Of a DNA stretch of 32,957 nucleotides, positions 7,455-14,512 are shown one piece after another. Origin of the DNA: CAYFHQ01 sp964342805. GTDB taxonomy: Bacteria; Bacillota; Clostridia; Peptostreptococcales; Acidaminobacteraceae. The notes below the pieces were generated by a model. That model was not told the DNA's origin and made no database searches. It saw only the letters and a list, made by a program, of their open reading frames with translations. How positions within the stretch are numbered: position 1 is the first letter of the stretch; each line of letters begins with the position of its first letter. The DNA lies in assembly GCA_964342805.1 (NCBI GenBank), contig CAYFHQ010000033.1, positions 1 through 32,957 of the forward strand. The letters are read 5' to 3'. Made by a program: the position numbers and the translations under genes.

Positions 7455-8990
7455 CTAATCTTCATTCAACCAAGCACGTAAGAGCTGGGCAACAACTTCT
7501 GGGTTTGTTTCAATGAACTTCTCGATCTGGTACTTTGGACTTGCCTTATCTGCTTCATCCAGTCGAATTTCATCCAGTTCCTTCTGTTCTTCCATTTCTC
7601 TGATAAGCCGTTCTTCTTCCTCAACACGAGTACGGCGACGTACCACGACAATGGCAACAACGGCACCAACCAAGACAGCTGCAATCAAGATACCCACCAG
7701 CCATAGAGGCAGTGTCGTACCACCGGTTTCCTCTTCACCAAATGGGTCTGTGGCAACCGCAAAGGTTTGTGCATACACTTGAACCACCCTTGTGTCCAGA
7801 CCTGCTGCTGCTGAAACCAAGTCAACAATGTCTTTTCTTTGGGTTTCAGTTAGGGTTTCATTGGCTAGTTTTGACTGATTAATGATAACGGAAACCGTAA
7901 TGTCCTGAATGGCCCCTTTGGCCTTTTCCAATTGGGTCAAGGTTTCATTCATTTCATAATTAACGGTCTTCGAAGCTTTCTGATAATTGGATTGGGAGTC
8001 ACTTTGCCCTGTTGTATTGGGCGCTTCAAGGTTGGTATCCGTTCCCGGTACACCTGTAGCCGCCGCATTCACCACATTTTCAGTGATCTCTGTCATACTC
8101 CGGACAATTCCATTGGCATTGTCTGCAATAGGTGGTGTAAAGACCTTGGATGTTGTGATTTGTGTGTCAAAATCCAACACTACACTTGTCATTACACGGA
8201 CGCCATCCATACCAAAAACGGTACCCAGGAAGGCTTGCAGGTCATTTTGTAGTTTGGACTCCACCGCCATTTTCATTTCCAACTGGCTACTGGCAGTGAA
8301 CTGTTCTTCTGAACCTTGGTTGGAGTTCAGTTGTACACCGGTTCGGTCTATAACCGTAACATTTTTGGGTTCCAAGCCACGAACAGAGTTAACCACCAAC
8401 ATGACAACCCCATCCACCTGGCTTTCATTCATCTTGTAACCATTCTTTAGGGACAGGGCTACCGAAGCCCGAGACTGGGCATCGTTGTTAAAAACAAAGG
8501 CAGAATCACTGGGGATCTCTAGGTTGACCTTGGCACGGTCTACCGCCTCTAGTGTTTCTATGGTTTGCTCGAGGGCTGTCTGCTTGGCCAGTCTATGCAT
8601 GGCCTCACGGTCTTCAGAAGTTAAGGTAATAGAATTGCTGGCAAAGGCCTCCGTCCAAGTAAAATCCTTGTCGGTGAACACATTGCTTACGGTTAGCTCC
8701 ATCTTGGCCCGGCTTAGGTCAGCCTTTGGGACCAATATCGTTGTGGTATTGTCCGCATCCCGATAAGAGATTCCAAGTTCTGTTAGTTTAGCCGTGATTT
8801 CTGCAGCCTTACCTAGGTCAACACCAGTTGCAACAGGCACATATTCCACTCTTGTAAACAGCAAAATAGCGACCGTCAGGATGATGACCGCCACTCCTCC
8901 GCCGCCAAATATTAATATTCTCCGGTTCCGATCCAGAGATTGATAAAAGTCGACAATCTGCTGTCGCACTCTTTGGAACAATTCGCCCAT
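7455..8990 (-). CDS. fliF: Flagellar MS-ring protein FliF
   Basis: FliF assembles the membrane MS-ring, the base on which the export gate and C-ring form. The 511-residue protein has a first transmembrane helix (about residues 25-46, IFGGGGVAVIILTVAILLF). YscJ/FliF ring domains follow in the extracytoplasmic region, with the DADNTTTILVP segment and GTNTNLEAP-like linker residues. A second transmembrane helix lies at about 426-449 (LPLWLVGILIAAVLVGAVVA). The charged cytoplasmic tail ends ETNPEVVAQLLRAWLNED, the conserved FliG-binding segment. The ATG at 8990 follows GAGGTG. The length is typical of Firmicutes FliF (about 510-540). It lies between fliE and fliG. Confidence 0.96.
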   Translation of the reverse strand: MGELFQRVRQQIVDFYQSLDRNRRILIFGGGGVAVIILTVAILLFTRVEYVPVATGVDLGKAAEITAKLTELGISYRDADNTTTILVPKADLSRAKMELTVSNVFTDKDFTWTEAFASNSITLTSEDREAMHRLAKQTALEQTIETLEAVDRAKVNLEIPSDSAFVFNNDAQSRASVALSLKNGYKMNESQVDGVVMLVVNSVRGLEPKNVTVIDRTGVQLNSNQGSEEQFTASSQLEMKMAVESKLQNDLQAFLGTVFGMDGVRVMTSVVLDFDTQITTSKVFTPPIADNANGIVRSMTEITENVVNAAATGVPGTDTNLEAPNTTGQSDSQSNYQKASKTVNYEMNETLTQLEKAKGAIQDITVSVIINQSKLANETLTETQRKDIVDLVSAAAGLDTRVVQVYAQTFAVATDPFGEEETGGTTLPLWLVGILIAAVLVGAVVAIVVVRRRTRVEEEERLIREMEEQKELDEIRLDEADKASPKYQIEKFIETNPEVVAQLLRAWLNED

Positions 8991-9035
8991 TTATTGCACC
9001 TCTTTAATATGTATACGATTCTATCTATCTCTCTA

Positions 9036-9332
9036 TTAGAACTGCATTCGCATGATTTGCTGGTATGCTTCAACCAATTTTTCACGCACTTCTATAGCCA
9101 AACTCAACGTGAGTTCAGCTTTCATAGACTCCACACGTACGTCAGCAATATTGTCAATTTCGCCTGCTGCGAGGAGTTTATCAATTTCCTGTGTCTTCAT
9201 TTCTGCATCATTTACTTTATCCAGGGCCTCAAATAGAGCGTCTTTAAAATCTATCTTTCCACTTCCCTCTACAGGTGTCTTTGTGTTTTGTAGGGGTGTG
9301 ATCATGCCGGAGTTAATACCTTGAATTTTCAA
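9036..9332 (-). CDS. fliE: Flagellar hook-basal body adapter protein FliE (TTG start)
   Basis: FliE is the small adapter joining the MS-ring and export gate to the rod. The 98-residue product has the family's C-terminal pattern: DFKDALFEALDKVNDAE, DKLLAAGEIDNIADVRVESM and a terminal VREKLVEAYQQIMRMQF. The start is a TTG at 9332. AGGTGG lies seven bases upstream, there is no better in-frame ATG, and the resulting MKIQGINSG start fits the family. It lies between flgC and fliF. TTG starts also occur at ylxM and possibly fliH in this window. Confidence 0.94.
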   Translation of the reverse strand: MKIQGINSGMITPLQNTKTPVEGSGKIDFKDALFEALDKVNDAEMKTQEIDKLLAAGEIDNIADVRVESMKAELTLSLAIEVREKLVEAYQQIMRMQF

Positions 9333-9345
9333 TGATTATCCACCT

Positions 9346-9786
9346 TTATTTCCCGATTTCCAATGCCTTCATTGCCATACTCTTCATGCTGTTCATCGAG
9401 GTAACGTTGGCCTCATAGGCTCTCGATGAAGAAATCATGTTGATCATTTCGGTCACGACTTCAATGTTGGGCAAGAGCACGTACCCATTGTCGTCTGCGT
9501 CAGGGTGTCCAGGATTATACTCCCGTTTAAAAGGCGTCATATCATCACGCACACCAACAACTTCAACCCCTTGACCGGTGGTTGCCTTACCCGTCGCCTG
9601 GGCAAGAGCCGATTGAAAATCGCTCCCTTCCAAGGAACGAAAGACTGCCACTTGTCGTCTGTAGGGTGTACCTGCACTTGTACGTGTGGTATTGGCATTG
9701 GCTATGTTTTTAGAAATGATATCCATGCGTAGGCGCTCAGCAGTTAAGCCACTGGCACTCACGTTAATTGAATTAAAGAATCCCAT
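9346..9786 (-). CDS. flgC: Flagellar basal-body rod protein FlgC
   Basis: FlgC is a proximal rod subunit of the flagellar basal body, exported by the type III apparatus. The 146-residue protein has the N-terminal rod motif INVSASGLTAERLRMD followed by IISKNIANANTTRT, and the C-terminal Flg_bbr_C region NIEVVTEMINMISSSRAYEA. These give it the paired terminal helices typical of axial proteins. Length matches the family (about 135-150). The ATG at 9786 is preceded by GGGAGG, which lies within the last codons of flgB, four bases before the flgC start, so the two genes are probably translationally coupled. Confidence 0.96.
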   Translation of the reverse strand: MGFFNSINVSASGLTAERLRMDIISKNIANANTTRTSAGTPYRRQVAVFRSLEGSDFQSALAQATGKATTGQGVEVVGVRDDMTPFKREYNPGHPDADDNGYVLLPNIEVVTEMINMISSSRAYEANVTSMNSMKSMAMKALEIGK

Positions 9787-9790
9787 TTAC

Positions 9791-10192
9791 TTACCTCCCT
9801 GTGATGGCCATACGAAGACGTCTGTACTGGCTATTCAGCTGTTCAGTCACCGCATTGTATTTCAACGAGTTTTTCGCCTGCTCAGCCATTTCAACGTCAA
9901 TGTTTACGTTGTTGTTGTCCTCTCTCATGGACGTATGACCAATGGTCTCAATGCGGGGGCTTAAATCATTGACAGTGAAATTCCCAATATGCTTTTCATT
10001 GGTCGTTTCCACTGAAATCCCTTCACTCAACTCAAGATATTCCTTGAGGGTGTTCTCAAACTCTATGGTTTGCCTTTTATACCCTGGTGTATTTACATTG
10101 GCAATGTTGTTGGCAATCACTTGCTGTCTCAGCCAAGATGCGTTCAATGTCTGTTTGTATAAATCAATTTTATCAAAGGCTTTGCCGAGCAT
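9791..10192 (-). CDS. flgB: Flagellar basal-body rod protein FlgB
   Basis: FlgB is a proximal rod subunit and the first gene of the flagellar operon. The protein carries the rod signature ASWLRQQVIANNIANVNTPGYKR (about residues 17-39). Its C-terminal half contains NNVNIDVEMAEQAKNSLKYN, typical of the FlgB C-terminal region. The frame is open to an ATG at 10204, but I choose the ATG at 10192 (MLGKAFDKIDLYKQ, 133 residues). GGAGG lies five bases upstream of that codon and the product matches known FlgB N-termini. A sigma-D-like promoter sits about 45 bases upstream. codY lies directly upstream behind a terminator, as in Bacillus. Confidence 0.95.
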   Translation of the reverse strand: MLGKAFDKIDLYKQTLNASWLRQQVIANNIANVNTPGYKRQTIEFENTLKEYLELSEGISVETTNEKHIGNFTVNDLSPRIETIGHTSMREDNNNVNIDVEMAEQAKNSLKYNAVTEQLNSQYRRLRMAITGR

Positions 10193-10233
10193 ACGCTCCT
10201 CCATCCCATAGTGTTAATTATTCCCTATATATA

Positions 10234-10260
10234 CTATCGGCTACAAAACCGAAATCTTCA
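10234..10260 (-). promoter_or_regulatory. Candidate sigma-D/FliA promoter of the flgB flagellar operon
   Basis: On the minus strand the sequence reads TGAA, 15 bases, then GCCGATAG. This differs from the Bacillus sigma-D consensus (TAAA-N15-GCCGATAT) at one base in each element. It ends 41 bases before the flgB ATG and downstream of the codY terminator, the expected place for an operon promoter. A much weaker sigma-A-like pair (TTGGTT at 10295-10300, 17 bases, TATGAC at 10272-10277) lies upstream. No good CodY box was seen in this gap. Confidence 0.6.
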
Positions 10261-10330
10261 AGAGGACTTTGGTCATACCTATTACATTCTATACAACCAA
10301 GCAGTTTCCTTCCCTTCATTATAGCATAAC

Positions 10331-10362
10331 AAAATAAAAAACCGGCTGTGTCAGCCGGCTTT
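10331..10362 (-). terminator. Rho-independent terminator of topA-codY
   Basis: Directly after codY the minus strand contains CCGGCTG (10352-10358), a three-base loop region and CAGCCGG (10342-10348), followed by a run of six T. The 7-bp GC-rich stem plus U-tract is a classic intrinsic terminator. It separates codY from the flagellar operon. Confidence 0.93.
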
Positions 10363-10369
10363 CTTCGCA

Positions 10370-11149
10370 TTATTTCTTTAGTTTTTCCAGTTCGTTGAGC
10401 AGTTTGTCGTTCAATATCCGGATGTATGTTCCCTTCATGCCTAAAGAACGAGACTCGATCACGCCAGCACTCTCAAACTTACGTAGAGCGTTAACGATTA
10501 CCGATCTCGTAATCCCTACACGATCGGCAATTTTCGAAGCCACCAGGAGGCCTTCATCACCCTCTAGCTCATTGAAAATGTGCTCAATGGCTTCAAGTTC
10601 AGAGAAAGAAAGGGTCCCAATGGCCATTTGAACAACGGCTTTCTTACGGGTTTCTTCTTCGAACTCTTCACTCTTAGCGCGGATAATCTCCATGCCAACA
10701 ACAGTAGCTGCATACTCTGCAAGAATCAGATCTTCATCAACAAAATCATTTTCTGCACGTGCAACAACCAGGGTACCCAGTCGCTGACCATTGCCCAATA
10801 GCGGCACAATTGTCACAAACTTTGAGTAGGAGTCAATGTCATGCTTGAAGATTTCAAGCAGGCTGTCTTCCGTAATGTTGTGACGGGTTTCAACAATCTT
10901 TAGCAGTTCCATGTTGTAGAGTTCTGGGAAAAACTCGTTTCCTGTGGACTCCTCTGTAATCAAGGGACTGTCATTGTGGTCGTACAGGCTGTAGCCCAGT
11001 ACTTTACCACGCTTTGAGGAAATATAAATATTGGACTGAAGGATTTCCTTCAGCAGTTCACTGAGTTCCATAAAGGACAAATTGGACTGTCCGCTGTGCT
11101 GCAGAACCTTATTGAGTCTTCTGGTTCGCTCTAGAAGTGTTTGGGACAT
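10370..11149 (-). CDS. codY: GTP-sensing transcriptional pleiotropic repressor CodY
   Basis: CodY is the Firmicutes global regulator that binds GTP and branched-chain amino acids and represses many genes during nutrient excess. The 259-residue protein is full length. The N-terminal GAF domain (about residues 1-155) contains SNIYISSKRGKVLGYS and GNGQRLGTLVVARA. The C-terminal winged helix (about 195-245) contains ASKIADRVGITRSVIVNALR, followed by FESAGVIESRSLGMKGTYIR, which is nearly invariant in the family. AAGGAGGG precedes the ATG. It follows topA by 25 bases with no terminator between, so topA and codY are probably cotranscribed. Its position just upstream of flgB matches Bacillus, where CodY represses the fla/che promoter. 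Whether it does so here is not shown. Confidence 0.98.
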   Translation of the reverse strand: MSQTLLERTRRLNKVLQHSGQSNLSFMELSELLKEILQSNIYISSKRGKVLGYSLYDHNDSPLITEESTGNEFFPELYNMELLKIVETRHNITEDSLLEIFKHDIDSYSKFVTIVPLLGNGQRLGTLVVARAENDFVDEDLILAEYAATVVGMEIIRAKSEEFEEETRKKAVVQMAIGTLSFSELEAIEHIFNELEGDEGLLVASKIADRVGITRSVIVNALRKFESAGVIESRSLGMKGTYIRILNDKLLNELEKLKK

Positions 11150-11174
11150 AATGACCCTCCTTATATTGTTTCAA

Positions 11175-13253
11175 CTACTCTTTATCTTCTTGTAATGTTT
11201 CCTTGTAATCACACTCTTTGTTGGAGCAAATAATGGCCTGCATACGTTTGGTACGCTTTTCAACCAGGTAGGATTCGCACTTTGGACAACTTTTGCCTGT
11301 AGGCTTGTCCCATGTAACAAAGCGGCAGTCCGGGAAGGTACTACAACCATAGAAGGTCTTGAACTTTTTGGTCTTTCGCTCGACAACTTGACCCGTCTCA
11401 CAATCCGGGCACTTGACACCAATTTCCTTTAGGATAGCCTTGGTATGCTTGCACTCTGGATAATTGGAGCAGGCCATGAACTTGCCAAAACGGCCATGCT
11501 TAATGACCATTTTGTGGCCACACTTGTCACAATCTATGTCTGTTTCTTCAGTTAGGTCTACTTTTTCTATTTCTTCCTCAGCTTTTTCCAGTAGGGTCGC
11601 AAAAGGTGAGTAGAATTCTCGAATCACGCTCTTCCAAGCCTTGTCGCCCTGCTCTACTGCGTCAAACTTGCCCTCCATGTCCGCAGTAAAGTCGACTGCA
11701 ACAATGTCCTTGAAGTGGTTTTCCATGATCTCATTGATCAGGAAGCCCAGTTCAGTCGGCTTGAGGGCCTTTTTCTCACGCTCCACATATCCACGACTCA
11801 AAATCGTAGAAATCGTTGGGGCGTAAGTACTAGGTCGGCCAATACCCAGTTCTTCCATTTCTCTTACCAAGGAAGCCTCAGTATATCGTGCAGGTGGCTG
11901 AGTAAAGTGCTGGGTAGGCTTAACCTCTCTAGCAGACTTTTGCTCGCCCACTTCCAGTGGTGGAAGAATGTTCTCATTGATCGTTGTGAAAGAGTACACC
12001 TTCAAGAAACCATCAAACTTCATTTGGCTACCAGAAGCTCTAAAGTCGTAAACACCATTCCGTACATCAACAGTCACAGCGTTAAACTCAGCATCTTTCA
12101 TTCCACTTGCAACAAAACGTTCCCAGATCAGTCTGTACAGTTTTAACTGGTCCTTGGACAAGGATTCTTCAATCTTGTAGGGCGTCCGAAGAACGGAAGT
12201 TGGACGAATGGCCTCGTGGGCGTCCTGGGCAGCCTTAGAATTATTCTTCTTACGGTCCGTCTTGTTGACGTAAGCCTCTGAGTAGGTATCCAAAATAAAG
12301 GACTCCAGATTTGCTTTGGCTTCATCTGAAATACGTGTGGAGTCTGTACGCATATAGGTAATTAATCCAATGGTACCTTCTCCTTTTACATCAATACCTT
12401 CATAAAGCTGCTGGGCAACCATCATGGTCTTCTTTGTGGAAAAACCGAAGCGATTGGACGCTTCCTGTTGTAAAGAAGACGTTGTAAAACATGCTCCAGG
12501 CGCACGTTTCTTCACGCGTTTCTTTATGTCCACAATCTCATATGGCTTGTTTTCCAGCTCTTTTACGATTTCACTGGCATGATCCCCATTGTCGATGGCG
12601 ATCTTCTTGCCTTCTTTTCCTTTTAATTGCACTTCAAATCGATCAGCTTTTTTCTTGCCGTCCAATTCAACTGCAATTTCCCAATACTCCTTGGGGTCAA
12701 AGGCATTAATCAGGGCCTCGCGATCACAGATCATCTTTGTGGCTACAGACTGAACACGACCGGCGCTGAGGCCACGCCGGATCTTTCTCCACAAGAGTGG
12801 ACTAATGCTGTAACCTACCAGACGGTCTAGAACACGTCTTGCCTGCTGGGCATCTACCAAATTAATATCTAAAGTCCGAGGCGTTTTGATCGCCGACTTA
12901 ATTGCATCCTTAGTTATCTCGTGGAAAGCAACACGACATTTTTGATCAAGATCTATCTTTAAAAGAAACGCCAAGTGCCACGCAATGGCTTCCCCTTCTC
13001 TATCGGGGTCGGTTGCGAGGAAGACTCTGTCTGCCTTCTTGGCAGCAGCTCTTAGATCTTTAATAACATCGCCTTTACCGCGAATCGAAATATACTTTGG
13101 CTCAAAGTCCTCTTCCAAATCAATGCCCATCTTACTTTTGGGGAGATCACGTATGTGACCAATGGAAGCTTTAACCTTATAATTTCGCCCTAGAAATTTT
13201 TCAATCGTTTTCGCTTTTGCTGGAGATTCCACGATGACTAGATTTTTTGCCAT
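11175..13253 (-). CDS. topA: DNA topoisomerase I (type IA)
   Basis: TopA relaxes negatively supercoiled DNA by transient single-strand cleavage. The protein starts MAKNLVIVESPAKAKTIEKF, the TOPRIM domain start. It continues with the TOPRIM acidic DPDREGEAIAWHL, the GRVQSVATK motif, and the active-site tyrosine in GLITYMRTDSTR. The C-terminus carries three zinc-ribbon repeats with Cys pairs: CDKCGHKM...CSNYPEC, CPDC...CSTFPDC and CPKC...CSNKEC. The 692-residue length is typical of Firmicutes TopA. The frame extends to a GTG at 13259, but the ATG at 13253 is well placed behind GGAGG. A strong sigma-A promoter lies 32 bases upstream. It probably forms an operon with codY. Confidence 0.98.
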   Translation of the reverse strand: MAKNLVIVESPAKAKTIEKFLGRNYKVKASIGHIRDLPKSKMGIDLEEDFEPKYISIRGKGDVIKDLRAAAKKADRVFLATDPDREGEAIAWHLAFLLKIDLDQKCRVAFHEITKDAIKSAIKTPRTLDINLVDAQQARRVLDRLVGYSISPLLWRKIRRGLSAGRVQSVATKMICDREALINAFDPKEYWEIAVELDGKKKADRFEVQLKGKEGKKIAIDNGDHASEIVKELENKPYEIVDIKKRVKKRAPGACFTTSSLQQEASNRFGFSTKKTMMVAQQLYEGIDVKGEGTIGLITYMRTDSTRISDEAKANLESFILDTYSEAYVNKTDRKKNNSKAAQDAHEAIRPTSVLRTPYKIEESLSKDQLKLYRLIWERFVASGMKDAEFNAVTVDVRNGVYDFRASGSQMKFDGFLKVYSFTTINENILPPLEVGEQKSAREVKPTQHFTQPPARYTEASLVREMEELGIGRPSTYAPTISTILSRGYVEREKKALKPTELGFLINEIMENHFKDIVAVDFTADMEGKFDAVEQGDKAWKSVIREFYSPFATLLEKAEEEIEKVDLTEETDIDCDKCGHKMVIKHGRFGKFMACSNYPECKHTKAILKEIGVKCPDCETGQVVERKTKKFKTFYGCSTFPDCRFVTWDKPTGKSCPKCESYLVEKRTKRMQAIICSNKECDYKETLQEDKE

Positions 13254-13284
13254 AAGCACCTCCGTCTATGGTTAAACTTTGAGT

Positions 13285-13313
13285 ATTATAACAGAAATAA
13301 TTTGAGATTTCAA
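13285..13313 (-). promoter_or_regulatory. Sigma-A promoter of topA-codY
   Basis: On the minus strand TTGAAA (13308-13313) is separated by exactly 17 bases from a perfect TATAAT (13285-13290), 32 bases before the topA ATG. The upstream flank is A/T-rich, consistent with an UP element. The promoter sits between the dprA terminator and topA. Confidence 0.85.
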
Positions 13314-13319
13314 AAAATT
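13305..13319 (-). promoter_or_regulatory. Candidate CodY box over the topA-codY -35 element
   Basis: The 15 bases match the CodY-binding consensus AATTTTCWGAAAATT at 12 of 15 positions on either strand. They overlap the -35 hexamer of the topA-codY promoter completely. Natural CodY sites often carry two to four mismatches, so this is compatible with autoregulation. It is not proof, because AT-rich promoters produce such matches by chance. Confidence 0.4.
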
Positions 13320-13352
13320 TCGTCAAATAGCACCGAAACCTTTTGAACTCGA

Positions 13353-13380
13353 TAAAAAAGTGACGCCCTTCAGCGCCACT
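13353..13380 (-). terminator. Rho-independent terminator of comM-dprA
   Basis: On the minus strand AGTGGCGC, a short loop and GGCGTCACT form an 8-9 bp stem with one G-U pair, followed by TTTTTTA. It lies about 60 bases after the dprA stop and ends the comM-dprA unit before the topA promoter. Confidence 0.85.
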
Positions 13381-13441
13381 CGAATATTATATAGGCATTC
13401 CTTTAAAAAAGAAAGGGCTATTTTATTACATTTAAAAGAAA

Positions 13442-14509
13442 CTATCTTGTAGAATAGGTCCCTCCAGGCCCTCGAATTACAGAACCTTGAATTTCTAGCA
13501 TGGTTAAGCTAGAAAGGGCCAAGGCGGTATCCATCTCCAACCGGTGCGCAATTTCATCCACACTTTGACTCCCGTGTTGGTGCAGGACCTGAAGGATTGG
13601 ATAGTCACTATGCCTCTTTTTTTCACCGGACAATATCCGGTCCCAACCCATATCTTCATTAATATGGTCTGCTGACCCCACAGGAATGGCTCCCTCCCGT
13701 AACAAGGCCAGGGTGCCCTCCGATACCGCGTGTCCCACATTGCTGGGCAAGGCAAAGAGGGTACGCCCCTGTTCCATGGCCATTTCAGCCGTGATAAGGG
13801 CGCCACTTTTCTTGGCTGCTTCAATGACGAGTAGACCATTGGAAAGGGCAGCCACAATCCGGTTTCTTTCGGGAAAATGGTGGGCCAATGGCGGTGTTCC
13901 AGGGGGATGTTCTGACAAGACCACTCCCCTCATGTAGATTTGATCATAGAGGGCTTGGTTGGACTTAGGATAGGCCATATCTACCCCGTTACCGAGAACA
14001 GCTATGGTAAAACCGTCCGCGTCCAAGGCCCCTTTGTGGGCCTCTCCATCAATCCCATAGGCCATGCCACTGACAACGGCCGCCCCGCTTTTAGCAAGGT
14101 CCCGCGCAATGGTACGAGCCATCTTTCTTCCATATGGGCTTGGGTGCCGGGTGCCCACCACCGCAATTCTTTTTTTCATTTGCCCTAGTTCATCAATACG
14201 CCCCGCTGCAAACAAGAGGCGTGGTGGATCAGGAATTTCTCTTACCCAATCCGGTAGGCGGGGGTCACAGAGGGCCAAGGTATATATCCCCTTGTCCGCC
14301 CAACCTGCAATGGCCTCTTCCCATTTGGCCAGATCTCTTTCCTGGACAATGGTCCTGGCCAAGGAAGGAGGCACCTCCAGGTCAACCAATTCCTCATAGG
14401 TGGCATGTAATAAAACATCCAAACCACCCAGACCTTCTTCCAAGTGCCCCAATTTCCTGCGACTCATCCCCTTCATACGAAGGAGGTTTAGTATCCATGC
14501 CTTGTTCAT
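13442..14509 (-). CDS. dprA: DNA-processing protein DprA (Smf)
   Basis: DprA protects incoming single-stranded DNA during natural transformation and loads RecA onto it. The 355-residue protein has a helical N-terminal SAM-like domain (about residues 1-70). The Rossmann-like core contains AVVGTRHPSPYGR, GAAVVSGMAYGIDGEAH, FPERNRIVAALS and SGALITAEMA. A C-terminal winged helix (about 300-355) reads LQVLHQHGSQSVDEIAHRL. The fold is complete and the length typical. It follows comM by three bases, and the two genes clearly form a unit. This pairing suggests transformation or general ssDNA handling. DprA is widespread in bacteria with no known competence, so competence itself is not shown. Confidence 0.96.
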   Translation of the reverse strand: MNKAWILNLLRMKGMSRRKLGHLEEGLGGLDVLLHATYEELVDLEVPPSLARTIVQERDLAKWEEAIAGWADKGIYTLALCDPRLPDWVREIPDPPRLLFAAGRIDELGQMKKRIAVVGTRHPSPYGRKMARTIARDLAKSGAAVVSGMAYGIDGEAHKGALDADGFTIAVLGNGVDMAYPKSNQALYDQIYMRGVVLSEHPPGTPPLAHHFPERNRIVAALSNGLLVIEAAKKSGALITAEMAMEQGRTLFALPSNVGHAVSEGTLALLREGAIPVGSADHINEDMGWDRILSGEKKRHSDYPILQVLHQHGSQSVDEIAHRLEMDTALALSSLTMLEIQGSVIRGPGGTYSTR

Positions 14510-14512
14510 CCC

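Noticed and set aside
10205..10330. CodY box in the flgB promoter region
   Set aside because: I looked for one because CodY represses the fla/che promoter in Bacillus, but no 15-mer in this gap approaches the consensus.
13400..13425. Second terminator after dprA (CCTTT...AAAGG)
   Set aside because: The T-run lies in the loop rather than after the stem and the stem is only five A/T-rich pairs; the hairpin at 13353-13380 is sufficient.
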